A stretch of DNA of 60,361 nt from Spirulina sp. CS-785/01 (GTDB lineage Bacteria > Cyanobacteriota > Cyanobacteriia > Cyanobacteriales > Spirulinaceae). Below the pieces are notes generated by a model. It had not been told where the DNA came from and did no database searches. It worked only from the letters and a program-made list of their open reading frames with translations. The position numbers were made by a program, and so were the translations under genes. Numbering within the stretch: the stretch's first letter is position 1; each line of letters starts with the position of its first letter. Of this stretch, positions 39,724 to 49,279 are shown piece by piece. The stretch covers positions 1 to 60,361 of the forward strand of contig NZ_JAQMSD010000124.1 in the NCBI RefSeq assembly GCF_028330525.1, given 5' to 3'.

Positions 39724-40968
39724 ATGGCTGATTCTAACGCTAAAATCCGCATTGAAAATCTAGTTAAAATATACGGTAAAAATCCTTACCCTGCTTTAAA
39801 ACTATTCCGAGAAGGAGGAACTAGGGATTCAATTTTAAAAGAAACCGGGAAAGTTTTAGGAATTGCTGATGTCTCTTTTTCTGTGAATCAAGGGGAACTG
39901 TTTGTGGTGATGGGACTCTCTGGGTCTGGGAAGTCCACCCTTGTTCGTTGTATTAATCGCCTCATTGCTCCTACCAGTGGCAATATTTATGTGGATGGGG
40001 AAGATGTAGCCCATGTGAGTAAAGAACGAATGCGGGACATTCGTCGCACTAAAATGGCCATGGTGTTTCAAAAGTTTGGACTGTTTCCCCATAAAAGTGT
40101 GTTGGAAAATGTGGCTTATGGGTTGAAAGTGCAAGGGATGGGACAAGCAGAGCGCGACAAAAAAGCCCAAGACACCCTAGAAGTGGTGGGGTTGGCCGAG
40201 TGGAGTAATTATTTGCCCTCCTCCCTCAGTGGGGGGATGCAGCAACGGGTGGGGTTAGCGCGGGCCCTGGCCACCGATGCGGAGATTCTGCTAATGGATG
40301 AAGCGTTTGGGGCATTGGACCCTCTCATTCGTCGGGGGATGCAGGATGAGTTGATGCGCTTACAAGCGGAGTTGCATAAAACCATTGTTTTTATTAGCCA
40401 CGATATTCAGGAAGCTCTGAAAATTGGAGACCGTGTGGCCATTATGAAAGACGGCTACATTGTGCAAATTGGCACACCTGAAGAACTGATCACCCAACCC
40501 GCCGATGACTATATCCAAGCATTTACCCAAGATGTCAACCGAGCCCAAGTGCTAAAAACGGGTACAATTGTCCGGCAAACGGTTACAGTTATTTTAGGCG
40601 AGGACTCCGTAAATGCGGCCTTAGACCAAATGCAGCAACACGAACTGCGACAAATGTATGTCGTGAACCGCCAAGGCCGGCCCGTGGGGTTAGTGCGACG
40701 GAGTGACCTCGAACAAGCAGTTCAAGAAGGACAAAACGATATTTCCGCCGTGATGGAACGGGACTTCCCCCAAGTGAGTGGCTCAACCAGCTTAGAAGAA
40801 ATTTTCCATCTCTACGAAAAACGCCGTTCTCTGGCCGTTATTGACCAAGAGGGTAAATTTAAAGGGGTGGTGGAACAGTCCGATGTCTTAGCTAGTATTG
40901 GGCGACTGACGGCGAAAAGTAAGGAAGAAACCGCCGCCGTCCAAGACTATGTGGCCGCCACGGTCTAA
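39724..40968 (+). CDS. proV: Glycine betaine/proline ABC transporter ATPase
   Basis: A 414-residue ATPase of the ProV/OpuAA class. Walker A GLSGSGKST is at residues 64-72, the LSGGMQQR signature near 168, and Walker B LLMDEAFGALDPL near 190. The last 130 residues form two CBS modules, which in OpuA sense ionic strength. Starting motifs ENLVKIYG and IADVSFSV are typical. It energises uptake of osmoprotectants with the permease and binding protein that follow. Confidence 0.93.
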   Translation: MADSNAKIRIENLVKIYGKNPYPALKLFREGGTRDSILKETGKVLGIADVSFSVNQGELFVVMGLSGSGKSTLVRCINRLIAPTSGNIYVDGEDVAHVSKERMRDIRRTKMAMVFQKFGLFPHKSVLENVAYGLKVQGMGQAERDKKAQDTLEVVGLAEWSNYLPSSLSGGMQQRVGLARALATDAEILLMDEAFGALDPLIRRGMQDELMRLQAELHKTIVFISHDIQEALKIGDRVAIMKDGYIVQIGTPEELITQPADDYIQAFTQDVNRAQVLKTGTIVRQTVTVILGEDSVNAALDQMQQHELRQMYVVNRQGRPVGLVRRSDLEQAVQEGQNDISAVMERDFPQVSGSTSLEEIFHLYEKRRSLAVIDQEGKFKGVVEQSDVLASIGRLTAKSKEETAAVQDYVAATV

Positions 40969-41017
40969 CCCCCCCTTGACCTGCATTTAGGCGTAATTGA
41001 AGGAGATTATACAACTC

Positions 41018-41989
41018 GTGATAGATATTCTGACCCATTTCCCAAATCTATGGGGCGAATTGCCCGTTTTTCTAGACCCCTTCCAACTGTTCACCATTCC
41101 CCTGCAAGAGTGGATTGAGGGAATTGTGGATTTTATTGTGGATAACTTTCGCTTTATTTTCCAAGGGATTAGTGTTCCGGTTCGCTTTATCCTCAGTAGT
41201 ATTGAATCCTTTTTTATCTGGGTGCCGCCCACCATTATGTTGATTGCCATTGGCTTGCTGGCGTGGCAAATTGCCGGGGGCGCGATCGCCATATACAGCC
41301 TCATCGCCATGACCCTCATTGGCTACTTTAACGCCTGGGAAGAAACCATGACCACCCTCTCCCTCGTCTTAACCGCCGTGGTCCTCTGTGCCATCATCGG
41401 CATTCCCTTGGGCATTGCTGCGGCCAGGAGCGATCGCTTTGAATCAACCATTCGTCCCATCCTCGACGCAATGCAAACCCTACCGGCCTTCGTCTATCTA
41501 GTTCCCGTTGTCATGCTCTTCGGGACAGGAGAAGTCCCTGGCGTAATCGTCACCTTTGTCTTTGCCGTCCCCCCTCTCATTCGCTTAACCAACATCGGCA
41601 TTCGCCAAGTCTCCCAAGAAGTCGTCGAAGCCGCCCTCGCCTTTGGCTCAACCCCTAACCAAGTCCTCTGGGAAGCCCAAATCCCCCTCGCCATGCCCAC
41701 AATTTTAGCCGGGGTCAACCAATCCATTATGCTCGCCCTCTCCATGGTAGTAATTGCCTCTATGATTGCCGTAGAAGGCTTAGGGCAAATGGTATTCCGG
41801 GGCATTGGTCGCCTTGACATTGGCCTGGCCTCCGTAGGAGGGATTAGTATTGTCCTCATGGCTGTTATGCTTGACCGTATCACCCAAGCCGTCGGCAAAC
41901 CCACCCAAAACCTATCGTGGAAAGACCGCGGCCCGGTTCGACTCTTTCGGTCTTTGACCCAAAACCAAAAACCAGCCTCCTCCACTTAA
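41018..41989 (+). CDS. proW: Glycine betaine/proline ABC transporter permease
   Basis: A 323-residue permease with about seven helices and the EAA loop (EAALAFGSTPNQVLWEAQIP near residue 205). It has the ProW-like N-terminal amphipathic region and a GIPLGIAAARSDRFE motif near 130. GTG 41018 is chosen because AAGGAGA lies at 41000-41006. A TTG at 40997 would place the start inside that ribosome binding site. Second gene of the operon. Confidence 0.9.
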   Translation: MIDILTHFPNLWGELPVFLDPFQLFTIPLQEWIEGIVDFIVDNFRFIFQGISVPVRFILSSIESFFIWVPPTIMLIAIGLLAWQIAGGAIAIYSLIAMTLIGYFNAWEETMTTLSLVLTAVVLCAIIGIPLGIAAARSDRFESTIRPILDAMQTLPAFVYLVPVVMLFGTGEVPGVIVTFVFAVPPLIRLTNIGIRQVSQEVVEAALAFGSTPNQVLWEAQIPLAMPTILAGVNQSIMLALSMVVIASMIAVEGLGQMVFRGIGRLDIGLASVGGISIVLMAVMLDRITQAVGKPTQNLSWKDRGPVRLFRSLTQNQKPASST

Positions 41990-42112
41990 TTCAACTTAAA
42001 TCCACTTAATCAACGCTCTAAACCCCTCTGGAGAGTTTGCCAGACGGATGAGCTTGCGATACAGTCATTAACCAATCATTAACCTATAATTAACTTAAAA
42101 CTCAACTCAACA

Positions 42113-43198
42113 ATGATCGGATTCAACACCAAAACCTTAACCCTAACCGCATTACTGGCAGGAACAATGCTCGGCCTAGGAGCTTGTCAACAACAAGGAA
42201 CAACCCCTTCAGACACCGCAGGAGGGGATGACACTGAGGCCAGTACCGAATTGCCAGGAGAAGGGCAAACGGTTCAGAGTGCCCACAGTACCCTATTAGA
42301 AGAGAAATTCCAAACCCTGATTGTAGATACCGCCATGGAAGAATTAGGGTATGAAGTAGAAGACCCCCAAGAAATCGAATACGCCACCATGCACGTGGCC
42401 ATTGCCAATAATGACATTCAATACAGTCCCGTCCATTGGGAAAAACTGCACTCAGACTTCTACGAAGAAAGTGGCGGCGACGAAGAATTAGAAAGGGTAG
42501 GACTGGTTGTACCTAACCTCCTCCAAGGATATCTCATCGACAAAGCCACCGCCGACGAATACGACATTACCACCTTGGATCAACTCCAAGACCCTGAAAT
42601 CGCTGCCCTCTTTGACTCCGATGGCAACGGGCAAGCCAATTTAACAGGCTGTAATCCCGGTTGGGGGTGTGAGTTGGTCATTGAACACCATTTAGATGTT
42701 TATGACCTCTCAGAGACCGTAGAACACGACCAGGGACAGTATTCGGCGTTAGTTGCGGACACCATCACCCGCTATGAACAAGGCGAACCGATTCTTTATT
42801 ACACTTGGACTCCGCTTTGGGTGTCCAATGTCTTAAAACCTGGGGAAGATGTGGTTTGGCTGGAAGTGCCTGAAACTAACTTACCGGAGGAACAAGGGGA
42901 AATGAGTGCAGAAGACACCACCTACGAAGGCAAAAACTTAGGTTTTGCGGTGGATCAAATGCGCGTGGTGGCCAATCAAGAGTTTATTGACGAAAATCCG
43001 GCAGCCGAACGGCTTTTTGAAGAAGTCCAGATTCCCCGTGAGGATATCAGCGCCCAAAACCAACTGATGCAGGATGGGGAAGACTCGGTAGAAGATATCG
43101 AGCGTCATGTTGAGGAATGGATTTCAGAAAACCAAGAGGAGTTTGATTCTTGGATTGAAGCGGCGAAAGAAGCGGCGGCTCAAGCTAGTGCTGAGTAG
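42113..43198 (+). CDS. proX: Glycine betaine/proline-binding lipoprotein
   Basis: A 361-residue substrate-binding protein. The signal peptide ends with the lipobox LGAC (Cys25), so it is a lipoprotein. The mature part has the two-lobed OpuAC layout, with aromatic residues (NPGWGCELV, YYTWTPLWVS) suited to cation-pi binding of the trimethylammonium group. The protein is strongly acidic (EEQGEMSAED, EEWISENQEEFDSW), as in halotolerant species. It completes proVWX. Confidence 0.92.
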   Translation: MIGFNTKTLTLTALLAGTMLGLGACQQQGTTPSDTAGGDDTEASTELPGEGQTVQSAHSTLLEEKFQTLIVDTAMEELGYEVEDPQEIEYATMHVAIANNDIQYSPVHWEKLHSDFYEESGGDEELERVGLVVPNLLQGYLIDKATADEYDITTLDQLQDPEIAALFDSDGNGQANLTGCNPGWGCELVIEHHLDVYDLSETVEHDQGQYSALVADTITRYEQGEPILYYTWTPLWVSNVLKPGEDVVWLEVPETNLPEEQGEMSAEDTTYEGKNLGFAVDQMRVVANQEFIDENPAAERLFEEVQIPREDISAQNQLMQDGEDSVEDIERHVEEWISENQEEFDSWIEAAKEAAAQASAE

Positions 43199-43532
43199 TT
43201 GTTAGTGGTTGTTGGTTGGTGGTTGTTCTTTGTGAACAAGGGAACGGGGAATAGGGAATAGGGAATAGGGAATAGGGAATAGGGAACAGGGAATAGTTGG
43301 TTCTTGTTCTCCCCCAGAGGGAGGAGAGAGATTAGAGGAGAGAGGATAGAGAAAAAATTACAGACTACTCACTTCTCACTTCTCACTTTTCTCTCCTCAC
43401 TTCTTCCCCATCCTCCCCATCTCCCCCATCCTCCCCATCTCCCCATCTCCCGACTTCTAACTTCCCTACCCCTTTGCTCCCCTATTTGCGGTATGATCGA
43501 ACCACCCCTGAGATTAACCCGTTCACGCTCTC
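43199..43532. other. Gene-free interval dominated by short tandem repeats
   Basis: Besides the GGGAATA array, this 334-bp gap contains a TTGGTGG-type stretch, TCTCACTTC repeats and a pyrimidine run built of CCCCATCTCC units. A small open frame inside (43304-43570) is made entirely of this repetitive DNA, and I do not accept it as a gene. Confidence 0.65.
43247..43295 (+). repeat. Heptamer array (GGGAATA)7
   Basis: Seven 7-bp units in a row, six GGGAATA and one GGGAACA (43282-43288). Heptamer arrays of this type (STRR sequences) are a known feature of cyanobacterial genomes. Confidence 0.95.
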
Positions 43533-44654
43533 ATGGACATTCAATCCCATCAATTCATTGCCTTTTTTGAACCTGAACAGGCAACCCAACTCTGTACCTT
43601 AGCCAGCATTGAAACCTTTTCGGAAGGTCAGATCATTTTTCACGAGGGGGAAGTTCCTGATTTTCTCTACCTTGTGTTAGAGGGGTTGGTGCTATTCCGC
43701 AAGGAAACCGTTAATAATCATTATCAAATTGTGGCCCAAGCGCAACCCAATGATTTTTTTGGGGAGTTTGGGATTTTAGATGGACAACCGCGCAGCGCAG
43801 AAGCGGTGGTGAAGGATGGTGCGACGTTGGCCAAGATTCCTCGCAATGGCCTGATGGAGATTCTCAATGATACGGATAGTGGGGTGGTTCTCAAGTTGTT
43901 TCGCTATGTGATTCAACGGTTACGAGTGACTACGGAGCAGTATGTGAAGCAGGTGGCCCATAAGGAGAAAATGGTGCTGATGGGGGAAATGGTGAATACG
44001 ATTATTCATGATCTGAAAAGTCCCCTCAGTAGTATTCATTTGTCCAGTGGGATGTTAAGTGAGTTGCATCAGGATGAGGAGTCGTTGGAATGGTGTGATC
44101 TGATTCAAACTCAAGCGACGCGCATGATGATGATGGCTGAGGAGTTGTTGGAGTTTTCCCGTGGGGGAGCAAGTTTGAGACGACAACCTCTGAATTTGTT
44201 TGAGTCTCTGAAACAGTTTCGCAAGTTGAATGATATTTATTTGCATCAAGAGAATATTGAGTTTACGTTAAGTTGTCCCCAAGGGGTTTATGTGTATGCG
44301 GATGAAAATAAGTTGATGCGGGTGTTTCAGAATTTAGTGGGAAATGCGGTGGAGTCTTTAAAGACCAAAATGCCTCAATCCTTGGGTAAGGTGCAATTTA
44401 GTGTGCAGGAAAAGTCCCATTGGGTGGAGATTACCATTCAGGATAATGGCCCGGGGATTCCGGAGTCTATTCGGGAGAATTTTTTTGAACCGTTTGTAAC
44501 GTATGGGAAGGAACGGGGGACGGGGTTAGGAACTGCGATCGCAAAATCAATTATAGATGCTCACGAAGGCCGCATCTGGTTTGAAACCAGTCACGAACTT
44601 GGCACAACTTTTTTTATTGATCTCCCTGTCTTAAAACCCGAAAATAAGCGATAA
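43533..44654 (+). CDS. Cyclic-nucleotide-binding domain histidine kinase
   Basis: A 373-residue soluble kinase. Residues 10-125 are a CNB/Crp-like cup (GQIIFHEGEVPDFLYLVLEG, then FFGEFGILDGQPRSAEAVV). H159 in IIHDLKSPLSS is the phosphate acceptor. The ATPase domain has the N box (NLVGNAVESL near 268), the DNGPGIP G1 box near 307 and GTGLGTAIAKSI. No membrane helices, so it senses a cytoplasmic ligand or protein. The PRSAEA motif is where cyclic nucleotides bind in this fold. No response regulator is adjacent. Confidence 0.92.
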   Translation: MDIQSHQFIAFFEPEQATQLCTLASIETFSEGQIIFHEGEVPDFLYLVLEGLVLFRKETVNNHYQIVAQAQPNDFFGEFGILDGQPRSAEAVVKDGATLAKIPRNGLMEILNDTDSGVVLKLFRYVIQRLRVTTEQYVKQVAHKEKMVLMGEMVNTIIHDLKSPLSSIHLSSGMLSELHQDEESLEWCDLIQTQATRMMMMAEELLEFSRGGASLRRQPLNLFESLKQFRKLNDIYLHQENIEFTLSCPQGVYVYADENKLMRVFQNLVGNAVESLKTKMPQSLGKVQFSVQEKSHWVEITIQDNGPGIPESIRENFFEPFVTYGKERGTGLGTAIAKSIIDAHEGRIWFETSHELGTTFFIDLPVLKPENKR

Positions 44655-44666
44655 CCGGGAGTTTTT

Positions 44667-46241
44667 ATGTCTCCGACGCAACCCAGTTTAACGACACAAA
44701 TTTTAAGCCAAAAGGCCCCCCAGAGTTTACAAGGGTTACGCAAAGCAGACCAACAATGGACGGCTTTAAAAAATGGGCAATTCACTGCACAGAATCAGTC
44801 AATTGTCAAGAAAAGTTTAGAAAAAGTAACAGACTGGGACAGTCAGGTGGTCATCTGCGGGGGGACCTTGGGAATTTTACTGGCGACGGCCTTACAAAAA
44901 CGGGGGATTTCGGTTATTTTGGTGGAACGGGGGACGCTACGGGGACGGGAGCAAGAGTGGAATATTTCTCGTCAAGAGTTAACCCGTTTTGTGGAATTAG
45001 GATTATTAACTGAAGCGGAGTTAGAAACTGTAATTACGTCGGAGTATAATCCCGCTAGGGTGGCGTTTCATGGAGGGTGCGAGGTTTGGGTGGAAGATGT
45101 TTTAAATACAGGGGTTTATCCGGTTACATTACTGGAAGTTTTAAAGCAAAATTTTCTTAATTTAGGGGGAAACGTTCTCGAAAATCATGCCTTTGTGGGG
45201 GCGACGGTTCACCCCAATGGGGTAACGGTAGAAACGACTGAAACGCCTATTAAGAGCCGCTTACTGGTGGATGCGATGGGGCATTTCTCTCCCTTGGTTC
45301 GGGAAGTGCGACAGGGAGAAAAACCGGAGGGGGTTTGTTTAGTGGTGGGGAGTTGTGCGGAGGGATATCCCCGCAATGAAACGGGGGATTTAATTGTGAC
45401 GTTTACGCCCATTGAACACCAATGTCAGTATTTTTGGGAGGCGTTTCCGGCCAAGGATGGCCGCAGTACTTATTTATTTACTTATCTGGATGCTCATCCG
45501 GACCGTTTTAGTTTAGAGTTTTTCATGGATGAGTATTTTCGACTGTTACCAGAGTATCAACAGGTGGAGTTAGAGCAACTGCATTTCCACCGCTTTTTAT
45601 TTGGTTTTTTTCCAGCTTATAAAAAGAGTCCGTTACAGTTTCCTTGGCCGCGGATTTTACCTGTGGGGGATAGTAGTGGGAGTCAATCTCCGGTGAGTTT
45701 TGGGGGGTTTGGTGCGATGGTGCGGCATTTACCCCGTTTAACTGAGGGTATCACGGAAGCTCTAGAGAGTGATTGTTTGGGGTCTCAGGGATTAAATTTA
45801 TTACAACCCTATCAGCCGAATATTTCCACAACTTGGCTGTTTCAGCGCACGATGAGTGTAGGATTAGAGCAGGATATTGATCCTCAGCAAATTAATGAGT
45901 TGCTCAGTGGGGTGTTTCGGGTGATGGATGAGTTGGGGGATGAGGTGTTGCGGCCTTTTTTACAGGATGTGGTACAGTTTTCTGGACTCTCTAAAACGCT
46001 CCCTCTGGTGAATCCTAAGTTGGTTTTACCGATTATTCCCCAGGTGGGAATTCCTCTGTTAGCGGATTGGCTGAAACATTATGTCACTTTAGGATTGTAT
46101 AGCAGTCTCTATCCGGTGGGGAGGGGGTTGGAGGGATGGATCAACCGTTTATCTCCGCAGCAGCAATATTATCTGCATCGTTGGCTCGATGCGTGGGAAT
46201 ATGGGTCTGGGAAGGATTATGATATGCCTAGGGAGGATTAG
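44667..46241 (+). CDS. cruP: FAD-dependent oxidoreductase, CruP-type lycopene cyclase paralogue
   Basis: A 524-residue flavoprotein. The Rossmann dinucleotide site is VVICGGTLGILLATALQKRG at residues 61-80. A second conserved block, RILPVGDSSGSQSPVSFGGF, lies near 330 and is the FAD-binding GD motif of the CruA/CruP family. Length and the C-terminal all-helical segment fit CruP, present in oxygenic phototrophs and linked to carotenoid epoxide or oxidative-stress control. CruA, the true lycopene cyclase, is somewhat longer. I favour CruP, with moderate confidence. Confidence 0.68.
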   Translation: MSPTQPSLTTQILSQKAPQSLQGLRKADQQWTALKNGQFTAQNQSIVKKSLEKVTDWDSQVVICGGTLGILLATALQKRGISVILVERGTLRGREQEWNISRQELTRFVELGLLTEAELETVITSEYNPARVAFHGGCEVWVEDVLNTGVYPVTLLEVLKQNFLNLGGNVLENHAFVGATVHPNGVTVETTETPIKSRLLVDAMGHFSPLVREVRQGEKPEGVCLVVGSCAEGYPRNETGDLIVTFTPIEHQCQYFWEAFPAKDGRSTYLFTYLDAHPDRFSLEFFMDEYFRLLPEYQQVELEQLHFHRFLFGFFPAYKKSPLQFPWPRILPVGDSSGSQSPVSFGGFGAMVRHLPRLTEGITEALESDCLGSQGLNLLQPYQPNISTTWLFQRTMSVGLEQDIDPQQINELLSGVFRVMDELGDEVLRPFLQDVVQFSGLSKTLPLVNPKLVLPIIPQVGIPLLADWLKHYVTLGLYSSLYPVGRGLEGWINRLSPQQQYYLHRWLDAWEYGSGKDYDMPRED

Positions 46242-46249
46242 GATTGCCA

Positions 46250-46843
46250 ATGGTACAACCGCAGGATCGTTCGCAAAATGAAGGTTTAAGTAACCCGCGA
46301 TCGTTTACCCTTGACGATTTTTTGCACCTCCCACGGACTAAACCGGCTCAAGAATATATTAACGGACAGATTATTCAGAAACCAATGGCACAGGGAGACC
46401 ATAGTATTATTCAGGGAGAGTTAACGACTGCGTTAAATGCAGTGTTAAAGCAGCAACGGATTGCACGGGCCTTTCCGGAGTTATGTTGTACGTTTGCGGG
46501 ACGCAGGTTAGTGCCGGATGTGTCGGTTTATACTTGGGAGCGGATTCCTCGCAAGGAGAATGGGGAGGTTGCGCTAAATTTTGCGATCGCACCCGATTGG
46601 ATCATTGAAATTCTCTCTCCAGAGCAAAGTTATACGAAGGTGACACAAAAAATCCTCTCTTGTTTCAAGGAGGAAACCCAGTTGGGGTGGTTAATTCATC
46701 CCCAAGAGAAATCGGTGTTTGTCTATTTCCCGGATGCTCCGGTGGGGGTGTTTGATACGTCGGAGGTGGTGTTACCTGTCCCCGGTTTTGCGCAAGATTT
46801 CCGCTTAACGGTGGGGAATTTGTTTCATTGGTTGGTGGAATAG
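46250..46843 (+). CDS. Uma2 family endonuclease-like protein
   Basis: A 197-residue Uma2 protein (TLDDFLHLPRTKPAQEYING, LCCTFAGRRLVPDVSVYTW, DWIIEILSPEQSYTKVTQKI, LGWLIHPQEKSV). It is a paralogue of 32717 and 36121 but located 10 kb away from that cluster. Its TAG stop shares its last base with the first unit of a 9-bp repeat array. ATG 46250 is used. TTG 46244 is in frame two codons upstream. Confidence 0.9.
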   Translation: MVQPQDRSQNEGLSNPRSFTLDDFLHLPRTKPAQEYINGQIIQKPMAQGDHSIIQGELTTALNAVLKQQRIARAFPELCCTFAGRRLVPDVSVYTWERIPRKENGEVALNFAIAPDWIIEILSPEQSYTKVTQKILSCFKEETQLGWLIHPQEKSVFVYFPDAPVGVFDTSEVVLPVPGFAQDFRLTVGNLFHWLVE

Positions 46844-46887
46844 ATGGGGAAGATGGGGAAGGTGGGGAAGATGGGGAAGATGGGGGA
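46843..46887 (+). repeat. 9-bp tandem repeat (GATGGGGAA)5
   Basis: Five units: GATGGGGAA, GATGGGGAA, GGTGGGGAA, GATGGGGAA and GATGGGGGA, beginning exactly in the stop codon of the Uma2 gene. Further downstream a pyrimidine run (CTATCTCCCC units) could pair with it as a long imperfect stem. Confidence 0.92.
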
Positions 46888-47011
46888 GAGGGAGGTTTAA
46901 ACTGTTCTAGGTTCAATGCTTCTCTATCTCCCCTATCTCCTCTATCCTCTCTATCTCCACTGTCAAGCAAGATTAACAAAATTTAATATTAGAAGCGTTT
47001 TGAGAGAACAA

Positions 47012-47587
47012 CTATTCAAATTTAACTCGTTTATAGAGGTCTGAGAGTTTAATCTGAAGGTTCACAACATTTAATTCTGCAATGGCCTCCTCTCCTATTA
47101 ATTCTGTTAATAACCATTGACGCTCCCCTACTCTACTGTACAGTTCAACTCGATAGGCAGTTTGATCAATTAATAAATATTCCTGTAACTGAGGAATGGA
47201 ACGATAAAGCGTAAATTTTTGGCTTTTATCAAATCCTGCTGTTGAAGTAGATAAAACTTCGGCTATTAAACAGGGGTTAGTGACTGCAATTTGTTGAGCA
47301 TTGGTGAATTCTGGTTCTCCTTGAATGACCATTACATCGGGGTAAACATAACTCTGGAATTCAGCAATCCATAACCGCATATCACTGACAAAAATTTCAT
47401 AATTTTGCTCTCCTGTTTCTAAGGGGAGTGAACGACTTAAATTTAAGGTTAACCGATTATGATTGGCTGACGCTCCCGCCATTGTAATGATTGTCCCGTT
47501 AATGAATTCGCTTTTTTCAACGGCTTTTTCTTCTTGTTTAAGATAGTCTTCAACTGTGCTAGAGGATTGATGAATCAGAGCAACCAT
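47012..47587 (-). CDS. Uma2 family endonuclease-like protein
   Basis: A 191-residue Uma2 protein of the most common cyanobacterial type: TVEDYLKQEEKAVEKSEFIN, VYPDVMVIQGEPEF near 82, LIAEVLSTSTAGFDKSQKFT near 107, and LQEYLLIDQTAYRVELYSR. PD, E-V-L-S and K form the presumed site. It is the only minus-strand Uma2 gene here. Confidence 0.9.
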   Translation of the reverse strand: MVALIHQSSSTVEDYLKQEEKAVEKSEFINGTIITMAGASANHNRLTLNLSRSLPLETGEQNYEIFVSDMRLWIAEFQSYVYPDVMVIQGEPEFTNAQQIAVTNPCLIAEVLSTSTAGFDKSQKFTLYRSIPQLQEYLLIDQTAYRVELYSRVGERQWLLTELIGEEAIAELNVVNLQIKLSDLYKRVKFE

Positions 47588-47646
47588 AGTTTGTTTTTGT
47601 AATGCTTGCTCTTATTATATCGTCTATTATATCGTCAATTTAATCA

Positions 47647-47700
47647 TGCCTTGGGTTAAAACCCAAGGCTAAGAGCTTAAACCTCTTAAAAACGGGTTGA
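47647..47700. repeat. Palindromic repeat, short version
   Basis: CCTTGGGTTAAAACCCAAGG is followed by a decayed AACCTCTTAAAAACGGGTT hairpin, in the order seen in the longer blocks at 33.3 and 34.6 kb. It lies between two minus-strand genes. Confidence 0.8.
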
Positions 47701-47780
47701 GAGACTCAGGATATCATTAAACATTATCAGGGTTGAAATAAGCTCACCAACGAAATTACTATGAATGGTTTAGGAACGGT

Positions 47781-48317
47781 TTAGGAACTTGTACGAGCCG
47801 TTAACTGTTCTCGTAAAGTTTCGATGCGTTCACGGTTTACCCCTAAATCCGATTCGCCTAAACGAGAGGCTGAACGGACTTCGATTTGGTTTTCATCGTC
47901 ATTCCACCAGAATTCTACATCATCTACATATCCCATCCAACGACTGATAAATTCGGCATAAAGATAGGTGTCGGTTGCGGCTACAATATTAGTTCGCTCT
48001 TGGTTTTCAATGATTTGTTTTAACTGGTCTAAGGTTTCCTCTCCACTGCCTTGAACTTGAAGGGGTGCGATAGAATGGGTGGGATCATCACTCTGACTAT
48101 TCACACAGTTAGGACTACTGGGACAAGGTGCAAGTTGCCCTGACTCGACCCCTAGGTTTTGCGGTGTAGTGCCTGATAAAATGGTATAATTGCCGGGGAA
48201 GGCAAGGCGACTGATCAGCCAGCCAATGGCAACAACAATAAAGGCAATGAGAAAAATACGACTGGCGGATAAGCGTTTTTTGCCCTGGGTTTTCTGTTCT
48301 GGATTGGGATTACTCAT
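47781..48317 (-). CDS. DUF1499 family membrane-anchored protein
   Basis: A 178-residue protein with one N-terminal membrane helix (residues 22-42) and a DUF1499 domain: APCPSSPNCVNSQSDDPTHS near 64-83, then TDTYLYAEFISRWMGYVDDVEFW. The CPSSPNCV motif is diagnostic. The function is not established. ATG 48317 is preferred and overlaps the end of the upstream coiled-coil gene by eight bases, so the two are probably cotranscribed. Confidence 0.9.
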   Translation of the reverse strand: MSNPNPEQKTQGKKRLSASRIFLIAFIVVAIGWLISRLAFPGNYTILSGTTPQNLGVESGQLAPCPSSPNCVNSQSDDPTHSIAPLQVQGSGEETLDQLKQIIENQERTNIVAATDTYLYAEFISRWMGYVDDVEFWWNDDENQIEVRSASRLGESDLGVNRERIETLREQLTARTSS

Positions 48318-49164
48318 CAATGAATTGGCTTTTAGCACTCCTAAAATATTTTACATAAAACTCGGCAAAATAATTGACGGCTTTTTCAGCGTGGAATAAT
48401 TCAAAGTTTTTCTCGGCGACGGTTTTGGATTGGGTTTTATGATATAAGACAACGGAGAGGGGAGAGTCTTGGAAATGGGTGGTATTGGCTCGCACCAGTA
48501 ACATGAGAATATAATTGTTTTTTTGGTGTCGGAAATAAAGGGGGAAAACGACTTGATCGATTTGGGGATTCAGCCCATAGGCATTGAGTCCACTTTTTGT
48601 ACAATATTCCCCATCGGGTTGTAGTTCGGCCTTGTGCGCTTTGGCAATAACGGGAATTTGTTTTGCTTCTAACCGCCGACCGATATCTAAGACTAATTTG
48701 GTATAATTTTCGAGGTTTTGGTGTTTATGAAGGGAGAGAACGGCGACGTTTTTCAGTTGTTCTTGATAAAGTGTGTGTAAGAATTGGTGGTCTTCGGTCA
48801 GTTGTTCAAATTCGTCTTGTTTCTTTTGAAGAACCTCGTTTTCTCCCTTCAGTTGTTGGTTGAGGTTTCGTAGGTGTAAGACTTTATTTTCTAAGAAACG
48901 GACTCTTTGTCGTAAGTGGGGAGCTTCGAGTTCGTCTAACCAGCGATCGCGCATTTCCTTCATCCGTTCCAGTCGTCGGGTGAGGGTGTTAATTTTCTGT
49001 TGCCATGGGGGACTCTCATCCTGTGCGGCCAAGGAACGGGTTTGAGAGAGTGTTGCTTGTAAAATCTTGATTTCCATCTCCAGATTTTGCAAACGCTGGG
49101 GAAGTTCCTTGTTATTGACCATATCAGGGTTTTGGGTCTGAGGGACATCGTGTGCAACAATCAT
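48310..49164 (-). CDS. Coiled-coil protein of unknown function
   Basis: A 284-residue protein. Residues 20-140 are predicted coiled coil with heptads rich in Leu, Glu and Gln (LPQRLQNLEMEIKILQATL, VRFLENKVLHLRNLNQQLKG). Residues 150-284 form a compact alpha/beta-looking domain with VFPLYFRHQKNNYILMLLVR. I do not recognise the family. It shares an eight-base overlap with the DUF1499 gene. Confidence 0.7.
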   Translation of the reverse strand: MIVAHDVPQTQNPDMVNNKELPQRLQNLEMEIKILQATLSQTRSLAAQDESPPWQQKINTLTRRLERMKEMRDRWLDELEAPHLRQRVRFLENKVLHLRNLNQQLKGENEVLQKKQDEFEQLTEDHQFLHTLYQEQLKNVAVLSLHKHQNLENYTKLVLDIGRRLEAKQIPVIAKAHKAELQPDGEYCTKSGLNAYGLNPQIDQVVFPLYFRHQKNNYILMLLVRANTTHFQDSPLSVVLYHKTQSKTVAEKNFELFHAEKAVNYFAEFYVKYFRSAKSQFIDE

Positions 49165-49279
49165 AATGATTTAAAGGTCTTACTTGCTTTTCCTCTCACT
49201 CCTCTCTACAGGAAAGTTCTCCGTAATTTCCCATAAAACCTGAAAATTAAGTCCAGAAATTGGGGGGAGGGAGAGGAAG

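Noticed and set aside
43304-43570. Small open frame of 88 residues between proX and the CNB kinase
   Set aside because: It is composed of pyrimidine-rich tandem repeats and overlaps the true kinase start.
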